Of a stretch of DNA of 64,000 nucleotides, positions 35,026 to 45,840 are shown in pieces. Under the pieces are notes generated by a model, which was not told the DNA's origin, did not search any database, and worked only from the letters and a program-made list of their open reading frames with translations. The DNA comes from Actinophytocola sp035634895 (GTDB lineage Bacteria; Actinomycetota; Actinomycetes; Mycobacteriales; Pseudonocardiaceae), in assembly GCF_035634895.1 (NCBI RefSeq), contig NZ_DASQCC010000152.1, positions 10,080 through 74,079 on the forward strand, written 5' to 3'. The translations under genes and the position numbers were made by a program. Numbering within the stretch: the first letter of the stretch is position 1; the number at the start of each line of letters is the position of its first letter.

Positions 35026-35472
35026 ATGGGCGAATTCGACTTCCTCGTGGGTTCCTGGAACGTGCTCAACCGGCGCCTCACCGAGCGGCTCGTCGGCAGC
35101 GACGACTGGGTGGAGTTCACGGCGCCCGCCACCTGCTGGCGCCTGTTCGAAGGGATGGCGAACGTAGACGAGATCGTCTTTCCCGACGGGGTGCGCGGAC
35201 TCACCCTGCGGTTGTTCAATCCTGCCACCCAGGAGTGGTCACTGAACTGGGCGAGCAGCGACACCGGAACACTCTTCCCGCCCGTCGTCGGCCGGTTCGA
35301 CGACGGGCGCGGTGTTTTCCACGGCGAGGACACCGAAGGCGACACGCCGGTGCGCGTGCGGTTCGTCTGGTCGGAGATCACCGAGCGCTCGGCTCGTTGG
35401 GAGCAGGCGTTCTCGGCCGACGGCGGCGCCACGTGGGAGCTCAACTGGACTATGGCCTTCACCCGCGCCTGA
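35026..35472 (+). CDS. Conserved small protein, DUF1579-like
   Basis: A 148-aa soluble protein that starts MGEFDFLVGSWNVLNRRLTE and ends TWELNWTMAF. The FLVGSW entry followed by repeated W and F positions suggests a small beta barrel of the DUF1579 / lipocalin-like kind. I know no function for it. It lies 30 bases after the P450 gene on the same strand and may be co-transcribed. It does not resemble a monooxygenase or cyclase closely enough for a functional call. Confidence 0.7.
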   Translation: MGEFDFLVGSWNVLNRRLTERLVGSDDWVEFTAPATCWRLFEGMANVDEIVFPDGVRGLTLRLFNPATQEWSLNWASSDTGTLFPPVVGRFDDGRGVFHGEDTEGDTPVRVRFVWSEITERSARWEQAFSADGGATWELNWTMAFTRA

Positions 35473-35539
35473 GGACCGTCCCGTGTGTGCAACCGTTGGC
35501 GCGTGACCGAATCGGCCGCGGTCTGCTTGTCTGATCGGC

Positions 35540-36766
35540 ATGTTGCATCGCATCGAAGCCGACCAACTGGTTCCCGGCCGCGGCACACCGATCCCCGACG
35601 GTGTCGTGGTCCTCGACGACGACCGGATCAGCTATGCCGGTCCGCGAGACGGGGCGCCGGCCACCCCCGGCGCCACCGTCGCACGTGGACACACCGCCAT
35701 GCCCGGCATGTGGGACTGCCACGGACATTTCATGGGCCTGCGGAGCGCGGACCTCCACGACCTGATGCACGAGCCGATAGCGTTGCGGGCGGCCCGGTGC
35801 GTGACGGACCTGCGTGCCTGCCTCGACGCCGGGTTCACCTCCGTCCGCGAGGTCGGCGGTCTCGGCATCCATCTGTCCCGCGCCGTTGCCGAGGGCACCG
35901 TCGAGGGCCCCTCCATCTACAGCGCCGGCACGGCCCTGTCGACCACCGGCGGCCACGGCGACGTGCACGGGTTCCCCGTCCCGTGGATCAACGACTTCGG
36001 CCACATCGGCGGTGAGCTGCGGCTGGCCGACGGCCCGGCCGAGTGCGCGAAGGCCGCCCGCGAACAGCTGCGCAACAGCGCGCGGCTGATCAAGGTGTTC
36101 GCGTCCGGCGGCGTACTGTCCGAAGTGGACCATCCAATACACCAGCAGTTCACCGACGCGGAGCTGGCCGCGATCGTCGAGGTGGCCGGCCAGGCCGACC
36201 GCGTCGTCGCCGCGCACTGCCACGGCAAGCCGGGCATCATGGCCGCGCTGAAGGCCGGTGTGCGCACCATCGAGCACGGCACCTACCTGGACGAGGAGGC
36301 CGCGGTGGCGATGCGGGAGACCGGCGCGATCCTGGTGCCCGCCCGCGCGATCATCCACCTGCTGCTCACGAGCGAGCTGGTTCCCCCTTACGCCAAGCGA
36401 AAGCTGGAGCAGGTCGCCGGCCGCCACCTCGACGCCATCGCCCTGGCTCGCGAGGCCGGTGTCACCATCGCGCTGGGCACCGACCTGGCCATGACCGGAC
36501 CCGACCGGCCCACCCAGTGGGGCAGGAACGGCATCGAGCTGTCCCTGATGGTCAAGGGCGGCGCGACACCGCTGGAGGCGATCGAGATGGCCACGGCCGT
36601 CGCCCCGGACACCCTCGGGCCGCAGGCGCCACGTTCCGGCCAGCTGCTGTCCGGCTACGACGCGGACGTGCTCCTGCTGGACGCGGATCCCGTGCTGGAC
36701 ATCGACGTCCTCGCCGACCCGGCACACGTGACCAGGGTGTGGAAGGCCGGCCGTGCGGTGAAGTGA
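35540..36766 (+). CDS. Amidohydrolase-superfamily enzyme (prolidase/imidazolonepropionase-like)
   Basis: A 408-aa metal-dependent amidohydrolase. Visible metal ligands are the HxH pair (H61, H63 in MWDCHGHFMG), the bridging lysine in ARLIKVFASGG, histidines in VVAAHCHGKPG and TIEHGTYLD, and the late aspartate in IALGTDLAM. The family includes imidazolonepropionase and Xaa-Pro or Xaa-Arg dipeptidases, so it may hydrolyse an amide or a cyclic imide. It sits 67 bases after the DUF1579-like gene and 94 before the free carrier protein, on the same strand. A pathway role is possible but it could be a general dipeptidase. Confidence 0.85.
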   Translation: MLHRIEADQLVPGRGTPIPDGVVVLDDDRISYAGPRDGAPATPGATVARGHTAMPGMWDCHGHFMGLRSADLHDLMHEPIALRAARCVTDLRACLDAGFTSVREVGGLGIHLSRAVAEGTVEGPSIYSAGTALSTTGGHGDVHGFPVPWINDFGHIGGELRLADGPAECAKAAREQLRNSARLIKVFASGGVLSEVDHPIHQQFTDAELAAIVEVAGQADRVVAAHCHGKPGIMAALKAGVRTIEHGTYLDEEAAVAMRETGAILVPARAIIHLLLTSELVPPYAKRKLEQVAGRHLDAIALAREAGVTIALGTDLAMTGPDRPTQWGRNGIELSLMVKGGATPLEAIEMATAVAPDTLGPQAPRSGQLLSGYDADVLLLDADPVLDIDVLADPAHVTRVWKAGRAVK

Positions 36767-36860
36767 CGCAACAACGGCGTGCGAACCCGCGTACATCGAG
36801 AGAACAACCGCGGCGGGAATGGTCTCGGTGACGCAGTTCCGGCTCCATGGAGAGACGCCC

Positions 36861-37109
36861 ATGAGTGACACGATTGTCGATCTCGACGCCATCATCGCGC
36901 GGTACGCCACCTTCGACTTCGACGACTCGACGCCCCTGCTCGACGCGGGCCTGGAGTCGTTGGCGTTGCTACGCCTCGCGGTCGACGTGGCGGCCGACGA
37001 CGACGCCGAGATCGACGCGACCCGGCTGGTCGACCTGCACACGGTCGCCGACCTGAAACACTGGCTGGCCGACCTGGCCGCCACCGTCCAGAATGGAGGG
37101 ACGCGATGA
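36861..37109 (+). CDS. Free-standing peptidyl carrier protein
   Basis: An 82-aa carrier protein starting at ATG 36861 behind GGAGAG; an upstream ATG at 36819 would add 14 unlikely residues. The phosphopantetheine serine lies in LLDAGLESLALLRL. Its stop overlaps the start of the A-domain gene (ATGA), so this carrier is probably loaded by the adenylation enzyme encoded at 37106. The loaded amino acid would then be passed to the C-T-TE protein at 38691. Confidence 0.87.
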   Translation: MSDTIVDLDAIIARYATFDFDDSTPLLDAGLESLALLRLAVDVAADDDAEIDATRLVDLHTVADLKHWLADLAATVQNGGTR

Positions 37110-38662
37110 CGACCCGCCGACTCTACGACTGGTTCGGCGACTCGGTGGCCGAGTCCGGCTCATCGAAGGCCATCGAGGTCGCCGGGTTCACGTTGAGCTA
37201 CGCCGAGCTGGCGGCCGCGGTCGAGCGGATGGCCGTGCGCCTGGTGTCGGCCACCGGCCGGCGCCCGACCCGGGTGGGCCTGCTGACCTCGCGCAGCCTC
37301 GCGAGCTATGTGGGATACCTCGCGATCCAACGGATCGGCGCCGCCGTGGTGCCGCTCAACCAGGGTGCGCCGGTCGCCAGGAACCTGGCGATCACCAAGG
37401 ACGCCGGCCTGGACGTGACGATCGTCGACGACACCTCAGCCAAGCAGCTGCCGGAGTACCCGAGGCAGTCGGGCATCCCGATCGTGGACCTGACCGGTGA
37501 CCGGTGGCGGGCACTGCTCGACGGCGGCGAGCCGCTGCCCGAGGTCGGCCACGGCGACGGCGACATCGCTTACATCATCTACACCTCGGGCTCCACGGGC
37601 AGCCCGAAGGGCGTGCCGGTGACGCACGCGAACGTGTCCGCGTTGCTGACCGACAGCGTCGACCGGTTCGGGTTCGCCGCGGACTGCCGGGTGTCGCAGA
37701 CCTTCGAGCTGTTCTTCGACGGTTCGATCGTCGAGCTGTTCGCCACCTGGGGCACCGGCGCCACCCTGTGCGTTCCGCAGCACAGCGAGGTGTTCACCCC
37801 GGTGCGGTTCGTCAACGAGAAGCGGCTGACGCACTGGCTGTCGGTGCCCTCCATCGTCTCCTTCGCCCGCCGGCTGCGTGCCCTCGCGCCGGGCAGCATG
37901 CCCAACCTGCGGCGCGGCATGTTCGGCGGCGAGCCGCTGAACCTCGAACAGGTCGCCGCGTGGCGGGCCGCCGCGCCCAACGCCTCCATCCACAACTGCT
38001 ACGGGCCCACGGAGCTGACCGTCATCTGCACCGGCTACCAGGTGCCGGCCGAGCGTGGTGACTGGCCGGTGACGTCCAACCGATCCATGCCGATCGGCGA
38101 GATCTTCCCGCACCTGGACTACGTCCTGCTCGACGAGGAGCTGCGCCCGTGCGAGGACGGCGAGCTGTGCGTGCGTGGCCCGCAACGCTTCCCCGGCTAC
38201 CTGGACGCCGGTGAGAACGCCGGCCGGTTCCTGGCCTTCGACGGCACGCGGGGCGCGGTCTACGACGGCACCGAACCGCTGACCGACGCGCACTGGTACC
38301 GCACCGGCGACCGGGTGCGCAGGGAGAGCGGCGAGCTGGTCCACCTCGGCCGCGTCGACGACCAGATCAAGGTCCGGGGCAACCGGGTCGAGCTGGGTGA
38401 GATCGAGTCGGCGCTGCGCCGGCATCCCGCGATCGCCGAGGTGGTCGTGGTGGCCATCACCGCCGCCGACGGCGAGGTGGACCTGCACGCCGTCTACGCG
38501 GGCGACGCCGTGGACGAGGGCGAGTTCGCCGCGCTGCTCGAGGACCTCCCGGTCTACATGCGACCGAGGGGCTACCACCACCGCGACGGAATCCCGTTGG
38601 CCGCCAACGGAAAGGTCGACCGCAAGGGGCTGGCCGAGGAGCTCGCGCCGGTCGTGCGCTGA
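37106..38662 (+). CDS. Stand-alone NRPS adenylation enzyme (A1)
   Basis: A 518-aa amino-acid-activating enzyme. Core motifs are IIYTSGSTGSPKGVPVTH (A3), NCYGPTELTVI (A5), GELCVRGPQRFPGYL, YRTGDRVRR (A7), GRVDDQIKVRGNRVELGEIE (A8) and ANGKVDRKGL with the A10 lysine. It has no C or T domain. The pocket segment FELFFDGSIVELF is unusual, and I cannot infer the amino acid reliably. It is similar along its whole length to the second A enzyme at 42412, as if the two came from a duplication. It overlaps the carrier gene by 4 nt and is followed 28 bases later by C-T-TE. Confidence 0.92.
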   Translation: MTTRRLYDWFGDSVAESGSSKAIEVAGFTLSYAELAAAVERMAVRLVSATGRRPTRVGLLTSRSLASYVGYLAIQRIGAAVVPLNQGAPVARNLAITKDAGLDVTIVDDTSAKQLPEYPRQSGIPIVDLTGDRWRALLDGGEPLPEVGHGDGDIAYIIYTSGSTGSPKGVPVTHANVSALLTDSVDRFGFAADCRVSQTFELFFDGSIVELFATWGTGATLCVPQHSEVFTPVRFVNEKRLTHWLSVPSIVSFARRLRALAPGSMPNLRRGMFGGEPLNLEQVAAWRAAAPNASIHNCYGPTELTVICTGYQVPAERGDWPVTSNRSMPIGEIFPHLDYVLLDEELRPCEDGELCVRGPQRFPGYLDAGENAGRFLAFDGTRGAVYDGTEPLTDAHWYRTGDRVRRESGELVHLGRVDDQIKVRGNRVELGEIESALRRHPAIAEVVVVAITAADGEVDLHAVYAGDAVDEGEFAALLEDLPVYMRPRGYHHRDGIPLAANGKVDRKGLAEELAPVVR

Positions 38663-38690
38663 TGCTCCCGGTCGTAGAAAGGAACCTTCG

Positions 38691-41099
38691 TTGAACGCTC
38701 CCGAAGCGACGGACACCGGGATGATCCCGGCCAGTGCTCTCATGGAGATGCTGTGGTGGATCCATCAGAGAGCCAGGAACAAGTCCGTCTACAACCAGAC
38801 CTGGCCGCTGAAGGCCGACCGTGCGCTGGACCTCGCCGCCCTGCGGGTCGCCTGGCAGGCCGTGGTCGACCGGTACGAGGCGCTGCGGGCCAGCCTGCAC
38901 CACCGGGACGGCACGGTCATGGTGTCCGTCGCCGACCACGTCGACGTCGAGCCACAGTGGATCGCGATCGACGATCCCGGCTCGACGCCGGTGGAGCCGT
39001 TGCTCCGGTCGATCGCCGGGGAGATCCAGGAGCGTCCGCTGGCGCTGGACGTGGCCCCGGCGGCACGGCTGGTGGCCGTGACCGTCGGCGACGCGCACGA
39101 GCTGCTCGTCACCGTCCACCACGCCCTCGTCGACGGGTGGGGGATGCAGCTGCTGATGAACGACTTCGCCGTGGCCTACGAGGCCGCGGTGGCCGGCCGG
39201 GAGCCGGTCTTCGAGACCGAACCGGTGTCGTTCACCGAGCACATCGCCGAGTCGAACGCGGCCCGCACCGACGGCCGCTGGGACGCGAGCCTCAAGTACT
39301 GGCGTGAGAAGCTCGACGGCGCGGTGACCACGACCCTGGTCGCGGACCGGCACACCTACACCGGCACCGGGAACACGGGCGGGATGGTGCGTTACGTCTT
39401 CAGCAAGGAGGCGGTCGAGGGGATCGCGACGCTCGCGAAGCGGTACTTCACCACGCCGTTCAGCGTGCTGTTCGCCGCGCTGCAGACGGTGCTGGCCCGC
39501 GGCGGCGCCGGCCCCGAGGTGTGCACCGGCCTGGTCAGCGCCAACCGCATGACACCGCGGGACCAGGCGCTGGTCGGCTACCTGGCCAACGTCCTGGTCA
39601 CCAGAACGAACGTCGCGGACGGCGACTCGTTCGGCACGGTGATCGAGCGGGTCCGCGACGGCATGTGGGACAGCCTCGCGCACCAGACGGTGCCGTTCTC
39701 CCTGGTGTACGGCGCGCTGACCGAGTCGGCGCAGGCCAGGCTGCGGGACGCGATCCCGATCCTGGTGACCTGGTACGGGTCCATCGGCGTCGGCGTGCGG
39801 CTCGGTGACGTGTCCCTGCGGCTGCAGCGGGCGCCGAACCGGGCGGCCCGCACCGACCTCGGGTTCGGGGTGTTCGACTTCGACGGCGAGTACGTCGTCG
39901 AGTCCGAGTACAACGTCGGCAGGTTCGACCGGTCGACGGCACAGGGCCTGTTCCAGGACATCGACCGGGTGCTCGCCGAGGGTGGCGTCGACCCGGAGCG
40001 GCCGGTGGCCGCCATCGAGGTCCGCACCAGGACCGCGCCCGCCTACCTGGAGCACATCGTGACCCCGGCGGAGCCGGGCACCGCGGAGATGCCCGAGTCG
40101 GCGGCACTGGACCAGGTCCGCCGCGCCTGGACGGACGTGCTCGGCACCGAGCCGACCGGGCCGGACGAGGACTTCTTCGCCACCGGCGGCCGGTCGCTCA
40201 AGGTCGTCCAGCTCGCGTCGACCATCGAGGCGGAAAGCGGTGTGGCGCTGGACATCACGCGGTGGCTCGCCGAGCCCACCCCGCGGCGGGCCGCCGAGCA
40301 GCTCGCCGGTGACCTCGACGCGGACGGCGCCAGCACCGTGGTCGTCCTGCGGGACGGCAACGGTCCGCACCTGCACCTGCTGCCCGGCGCGGGCGGCAGC
40401 GTGCAGGACTACCGCGAGCTGGTGACCGAGCTGCCGGCGGACTGGCTCGTCACCGCCTCACAGGAACGCACGCCGCTGGACTCGATTCCCGCGATGGCGG
40501 CGCGGTTCCGCGCCGACCTCGGGGCACAGGGCCTGCGCCCGGACCTGCTCGGTGGCTGGTCGATGGGCGGGGAGATCGCCTTCGAGATGGCGGCCACCGG
40601 GATGGCCGCGCCGGTGGTGCTGCTCGACTCGACGCCGCCGGTCCGGCACGACATCGCGCAGGACGTGCGGGATGCCGTGGTGTACCAGGTCTTCACCGAG
40701 AACATGGCCGCGACGTTCGGCGCGACGCTGGACGGCACGCCCGCGCGGACCACGCCGGGCGACCCGGAGCTCGCCATGCGTGTGCTGGCGGCCCAGCTGT
40801 CCACGGCGACCGGGCAGCCCGTCTCGGTGGCGATGCTCGTCGAGCGCTGGGCGACGTTCAACCGGCACACCGACGCGGTCGGCTCCTACGTCAACGACCG
40901 GCCGCTCGCGGTGCCCGCGGTGCTCGTGCGAGCGGAGCTGGCCGAGCACCAGGTGGACCAGTGGATGACGCAGTTCACCACCCCGCCGCGCCTGGTCCGG
41001 CTCGACACCGACCACTACGGCATTCTCCGGGCCCCCGCGGTCGCGGCGGTCGCCGGCGTGATCGGCGAGCTCCACACCACAGCGACACAGTCCGTGTGA
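38691..41099 (+). CDS. NRPS condensation-thiolation-thioesterase protein (C-T-TE)
   Basis: An 802-aa protein without its own A domain. I use TTG 38691, preceded by AAAGGA, since the next candidate ATG lies 10 codons inside. The C domain has the HHxxxDG motif as H143-H144-A-L-V-D148-G149 and spans about 11-440. The T domain (about 460-535) has its serine at S502 in DFFATGGRSLKVV. The TE domain (about 545-800) has the nucleophile S624 in GGWSMGG and HYGILRAPAV at the catalytic histidine. It probably condenses amino acids loaded by A1 or A2 and releases the product by hydrolysis or cyclisation. The LYxxW-like C-domain entry is ASALMEMLWWIHQ. Confidence 0.9.
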   Translation: MNAPEATDTGMIPASALMEMLWWIHQRARNKSVYNQTWPLKADRALDLAALRVAWQAVVDRYEALRASLHHRDGTVMVSVADHVDVEPQWIAIDDPGSTPVEPLLRSIAGEIQERPLALDVAPAARLVAVTVGDAHELLVTVHHALVDGWGMQLLMNDFAVAYEAAVAGREPVFETEPVSFTEHIAESNAARTDGRWDASLKYWREKLDGAVTTTLVADRHTYTGTGNTGGMVRYVFSKEAVEGIATLAKRYFTTPFSVLFAALQTVLARGGAGPEVCTGLVSANRMTPRDQALVGYLANVLVTRTNVADGDSFGTVIERVRDGMWDSLAHQTVPFSLVYGALTESAQARLRDAIPILVTWYGSIGVGVRLGDVSLRLQRAPNRAARTDLGFGVFDFDGEYVVESEYNVGRFDRSTAQGLFQDIDRVLAEGGVDPERPVAAIEVRTRTAPAYLEHIVTPAEPGTAEMPESAALDQVRRAWTDVLGTEPTGPDEDFFATGGRSLKVVQLASTIEAESGVALDITRWLAEPTPRRAAEQLAGDLDADGASTVVVLRDGNGPHLHLLPGAGGSVQDYRELVTELPADWLVTASQERTPLDSIPAMAARFRADLGAQGLRPDLLGGWSMGGEIAFEMAATGMAAPVVLLDSTPPVRHDIAQDVRDAVVYQVFTENMAATFGATLDGTPARTTPGDPELAMRVLAAQLSTATGQPVSVAMLVERWATFNRHTDAVGSYVNDRPLAVPAVLVRAELAEHQVDQWMTQFTTPPRLVRLDTDHYGILRAPAVAAVAGVIGELHTTATQSV

Positions 41100-41113
41100 C
41101 CCTTGGAGGTGCC

Positions 41114-42411
41114 GTGTCCGAGCGATCCTCGACCGTTCCCGCAGCCGGGACCGCCGCCACCCGACCCGCGTCGTCGCGGCGCAACGAGTGGCTGCTGATC
41201 TCGTTCACCGGGACGACCAACACCGCCGACGCGGTGATGCGGGTGGCGCTTCCGTTGCTGGCCACCACGGTCACCGACTCGCCCGCGCTGATCGCCGCCG
41301 TGGCGATCATGTTGACCCTGCCGTGGCTCGTCACCGCACTGCACATCGGTGTGCTGGTGGACCGCCGCAACCGGCGGTCGCTGATGGTGGGGGCCGAGTT
41401 CGCCCGGATGGCCGCGATGGCGGTGGTGCTGGTCGCGGTGGCGACCGGCACCGTGAACCTGCCGCTGATCTTCGCGGTGGCGCTGGCCCTCGGCGTCGCC
41501 GAGGTGGTCGCGCAGCTCGCCGCGATGTCGATCATCCCGTCGGTGACGCCGAAGAGCCGCTGGCAGTCGCTGAACGCGCGGCTCACCGCGACCGAGTACG
41601 TGACGTTCAGCTTCCTCGGCGCACCCGTCGGCGGCTTCCTGGTGGCCATCGGCTTCGCCGCGGCGCTGGGTACGAGTGGCGCCGTGTACCTGCTCGGCGC
41701 GTTGATGCTGACCATGCTGGTCGGCGACTTCGCCGTGCGGTCGACCAGGGAGCGCCGGCCGGCGAGGGTGGAGATCCGCGAAGGCCTGACGTTCCTGTGG
41801 CGGCACCGGTTGCTGCGCACCATGGCCGCGCTGATCACGGTCATGGCCGGCTGCTGGGCGGCCTGGTACGCGCTCATCCCGGCGTACGCCGTCGGCGGGC
41901 CGCTGGGTCTCACCCCCGCGCAGTACGGGTTCCTGCTGACGAGCCTCGGCGCGGGCGGTGTGCTCGGCACGGCGCTCGTCGGCCCGGTCAACCGGCTGAT
42001 CGGCCGGCGCTGGGCGATGTTCGCCGACATCGTCGGCACCGTCGCGATGGTCGGGGTGCCCGCCATGGTGCCCGGCGCCCCGGCCAGCGTCTGGCCGGTC
42101 GGCGTCGCCGCGTTCCTCGCGGGGGTCGGCGGGACGATGTGGACGGTGAACTCCCGGGTGATCAGCCAGTCGCTGGTGCCGAACGAGCTGCTCGGCCGGT
42201 TCAGCGCGGCGAGCCGGCTGATCTCCTGGGGCATGGTCCCGGTGTCCGCGGCGATCGCCGGCGGCCTCGCCCAGCTGTTCGGCTTCCAGGTCGCGTTCGG
42301 CGTCTTCGCGGTGGCCTGCCTGCTGATGGTCTACCCGTTCCTGCGGGTGGTCACCGCGGACGCGGTCGCCGCCGCCGACGCCCCGCGCGCGGACGAGGGG
42401 AGTGGCGAGAA

Positions 42412-42415
<4 letters not shown>
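41114..42415 (+). CDS. MFS exporter (enterobactin-exporter-like)
   Basis: A 433-aa major facilitator protein with 12 predicted membrane helices, starting at GTG 41114 after GGAGGT. The family resemblance is to EntS/MFS_3-type drug and siderophore exporters (GVLVDRRNRRSLMVGAEFAR loop between helices 2 and 3; NELLGRFSAASRLISWG in the second half). It lies inside the NRPS operon, 14 bases after C-T-TE and overlapping A2 by 4 nt (GTGA). It very likely exports the finished product and gives self-resistance. Confidence 0.88.
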
Positions 42416-43938
<1,523 letters not shown>

Positions 43939-43968
43939 GACGCGCCGCGGCCCGTGCCGCGGCGCGTC
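43939..43968. terminator. Bidirectional terminator-like hairpin
   Basis: A perfect 12-bp inverted repeat (GACGCGCCGCGG and CCGCGGCGCGTC) with a 6-base loop, starting on the base after the A2 stop codon and ending 22 bases before the stop of the convergent BtrH-like gene. No T-run follows on either strand, as is usual for high-GC actinomycetes. It would end transcription of both operons. Confidence 0.75.
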
Positions 43969-43990
43969 GGTTCCCGGGGACCGGACCACG

Positions 43991-45106
43991 TCAGCCCACC
44001 GACCGCCGCGTGAAGGCGGCGCAGAGCGAGTCGACGTCCCGCAACGCCTGTGGCGTCAGGTCCTCCTCGTCGAGCGTGACCCCCAGCCGCTGCTCGGCCT
44101 TCTCGATGATCTCCACCAACCGGAACGAGTTGTAGCCGGGTAGGTCGCGCAGGGCGCCCGCGACGGTTTCGCCGGCCGGCAGCACGTCCTGGATCGCCGC
44201 CACGACGGCGGCGCGGACGGCATGCCGGGCCGCGAGGCGGCCGGCGATGGCGACATCCTCGTGCAGCAGGCGGCCGAGGTCGTCGCGCACCACCGCGGGC
44301 AGCGCGCCGGTACGGGAGCGGCGCCAGGCCACGAAGCTCCTGGCGGCCAACGTGAGCCAGGCCTGGGCGTGCGCCTCGACCTCGGGGCTGGGCCGGTCGT
44401 GCCGGGCGAGCCAGGCGCCGTGCAGCAGTCGCGCGCGGCCGAGCAGCCAGATGTCGAGCACGACATCGGCGCCATCGGCACGGTCGGCCTGGAGGTAGGC
44501 GTCGATGTCCGGCACGGCGTCGGCCATGGCCCGCGCGTTGGCCGTGAGCACGTCCGGGGTGCCGGCGACCGGCTCGGTGACGAGGAGCAGTGCCGTGGCC
44601 GTGGGCGGCACGGCCGCCAGGTCGGCGGGGGAGACCCGCCACACGCCGGGACGGCAGGAGCCCCACGGGGTCTCGTCGTGGTAGGCGTCGACCACGGTGT
44701 CCGGTGTGGACAGGATGAACGTGTGCTCGGTGTGCCTGCGGCCGGCGTAGGGCGTCCACGCGAGGTGGTACGCGTCGGCGAGCACGTACAGCGGTCCGGT
44801 CTCGGCCACGAGCGCACGCAGCCGGTCGCCGCCGACGCCGTCCCAGCGCCGTGCCACCCGCAGGCCCAGAAGCTCCGCCGCGGCCGCCAGCCGGTAGGGC
44901 ACGGACGCCGCCACCCGTGGTGCGCCGTCCGGCCCCGGCTCGGTGTCGAACCGCAGCGGGGCGCCGAGCGCCAGGTGCGTGCCGGCGCCGCCGTGCCGGT
45001 CGGCCACCACGGCGAGGTTGGCCTGCACGCAGTCCAACGCGTCCGCGCGCACCGTCGCCAGCACCGGCGACCAGAGCCGGTCGTAGGTCTCGGCCAGGTC
45101 GGTCAC
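43991..45106 (-). CDS. BtrH-like acyltransferase fused to a carrier protein
   Basis: A 371-aa two-part protein. I use the second of two adjacent GTG codons, at 45106, because it forms the GTGA overlap seen at every junction of this operon. Residues 1-290 resemble the BtrH_N papain-like fold of butirosin acyltransferase: C26 in LDCVQANLAVVADRHG, H125/H128 in RRHTEHTFILS and D140 in VVDAYHD could form the catalytic set. Residues about 295-371 are a carrier domain with S327 in LPGYNSFRLVEIIEKAE. BtrH moves an acyl group from a carrier to an amine. Here carrier and acyltransferase are one chain. It is the last gene of the C-A-T/TE/SDR operon and may offload or pass on an acyl group. Confidence 0.75.
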   Translation of the reverse strand: MTDLAETYDRLWSPVLATVRADALDCVQANLAVVADRHGGAGTHLALGAPLRFDTEPGPDGAPRVAASVPYRLAAAAELLGLRVARRWDGVGGDRLRALVAETGPLYVLADAYHLAWTPYAGRRHTEHTFILSTPDTVVDAYHDETPWGSCRPGVWRVSPADLAAVPPTATALLLVTEPVAGTPDVLTANARAMADAVPDIDAYLQADRADGADVVLDIWLLGRARLLHGAWLARHDRPSPEVEAHAQAWLTLAARSFVAWRRSRTGALPAVVRDDLGRLLHEDVAIAGRLAARHAVRAAVVAAIQDVLPAGETVAGALRDLPGYNSFRLVEIIEKAEQRLGVTLDEEDLTPQALRDVDSLCAAFTRRSVG

Positions 45107-45840
45107 CACATGAACTGCCCTCCGTCGACGATGATCTTCTGCCCGGTCAGGTACGCGCTGGCCGGGCCGACCAGGAACTCCAGTGCGTCGGCGACGTGTT
45201 CCGGATCGCCGATCCGCGCCTGCGGGATCTCCGCCACCATCCGCGCCCGCGCCCGCGGGTCGTCCAGCCGGAACCGGGTGACCAGCTCCTCGGTCTCGAT
45301 CGCGCCGGGGATCAGGCAGTTCACCCGCACCCGCGGGGCCAGTTCCAGCGCGAGGCACTTGGTGAGCTGGAGCAGCCCCGCCTTGCTGGCGCAGTAGTTG
45401 ACCCCGTCCCGGCGCGGCCGGATCCCCGTCGTGGCACCGATGTTGACCACCACGCCACCCTTGTCGAGCATCGCGGGCACCAGCGCGCGGCACAGGTGGA
45501 ACACGCCGGACAGGTTGGTGTCGACCACCCGGCGCCAGTCGTCGGTCGTCATCGACAGGAACGGCCGGTCCACGTTGAGACCGGCGTTGTTGACCAGCAC
45601 CCGTGGCACGCCGTGCGTGGCGAGCAGCTCGGCCCCGACCCTGGCGACCGCCTCGGCGTCGGCGACGTCGAGGCGCCGGACCCGCAGGACGGGCCCCAGC
45701 TCGCCGGCCGCGGCGCACGCGGCGGCGGCGTCGCTGTGGTACAGCGCGACGACCCGGTGGCCGAGCTTGACCAGCCTTCGGCTCAGCGCGAGGCCGATGC
45801 CCCGGGTGCCGCCACTGACGACGGCGAGCGGGGGACTCAC
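45103..45840 (-). CDS. SDR-family oxidoreductase (ketoreductase-like)
   Basis: A 245-aa short-chain dehydrogenase of the FabG type. The NADP site is VVSGGTRGIGLALS, followed by NNAG, and the active site is N110 region with S in VVNIGATTG and Y-x-x-x-K in NYCASKAGLLQL; the C-terminus has GQKIIVDGGQFMW. The usual catalytic serine position reads ATT in VVNIGATTG, so the triad is not fully standard. GTG start at 45840 lies within the TE stop (GTGA). It may reduce a carrier-bound or free keto intermediate of the pathway. Confidence 0.87.
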   Translation of the reverse strand: MSPPLAVVSGGTRGIGLALSRRLVKLGHRVVALYHSDAAAACAAAGELGPVLRVRRLDVADAEAVARVGAELLATHGVPRVLVNNAGLNVDRPFLSMTTDDWRRVVDTNLSGVFHLCRALVPAMLDKGGVVVNIGATTGIRPRRDGVNYCASKAGLLQLTKCLALELAPRVRVNCLIPGAIETEELVTRFRLDDPRARARMVAEIPQARIGDPEHVADALEFLVGPASAYLTGQKIIVDGGQFMW

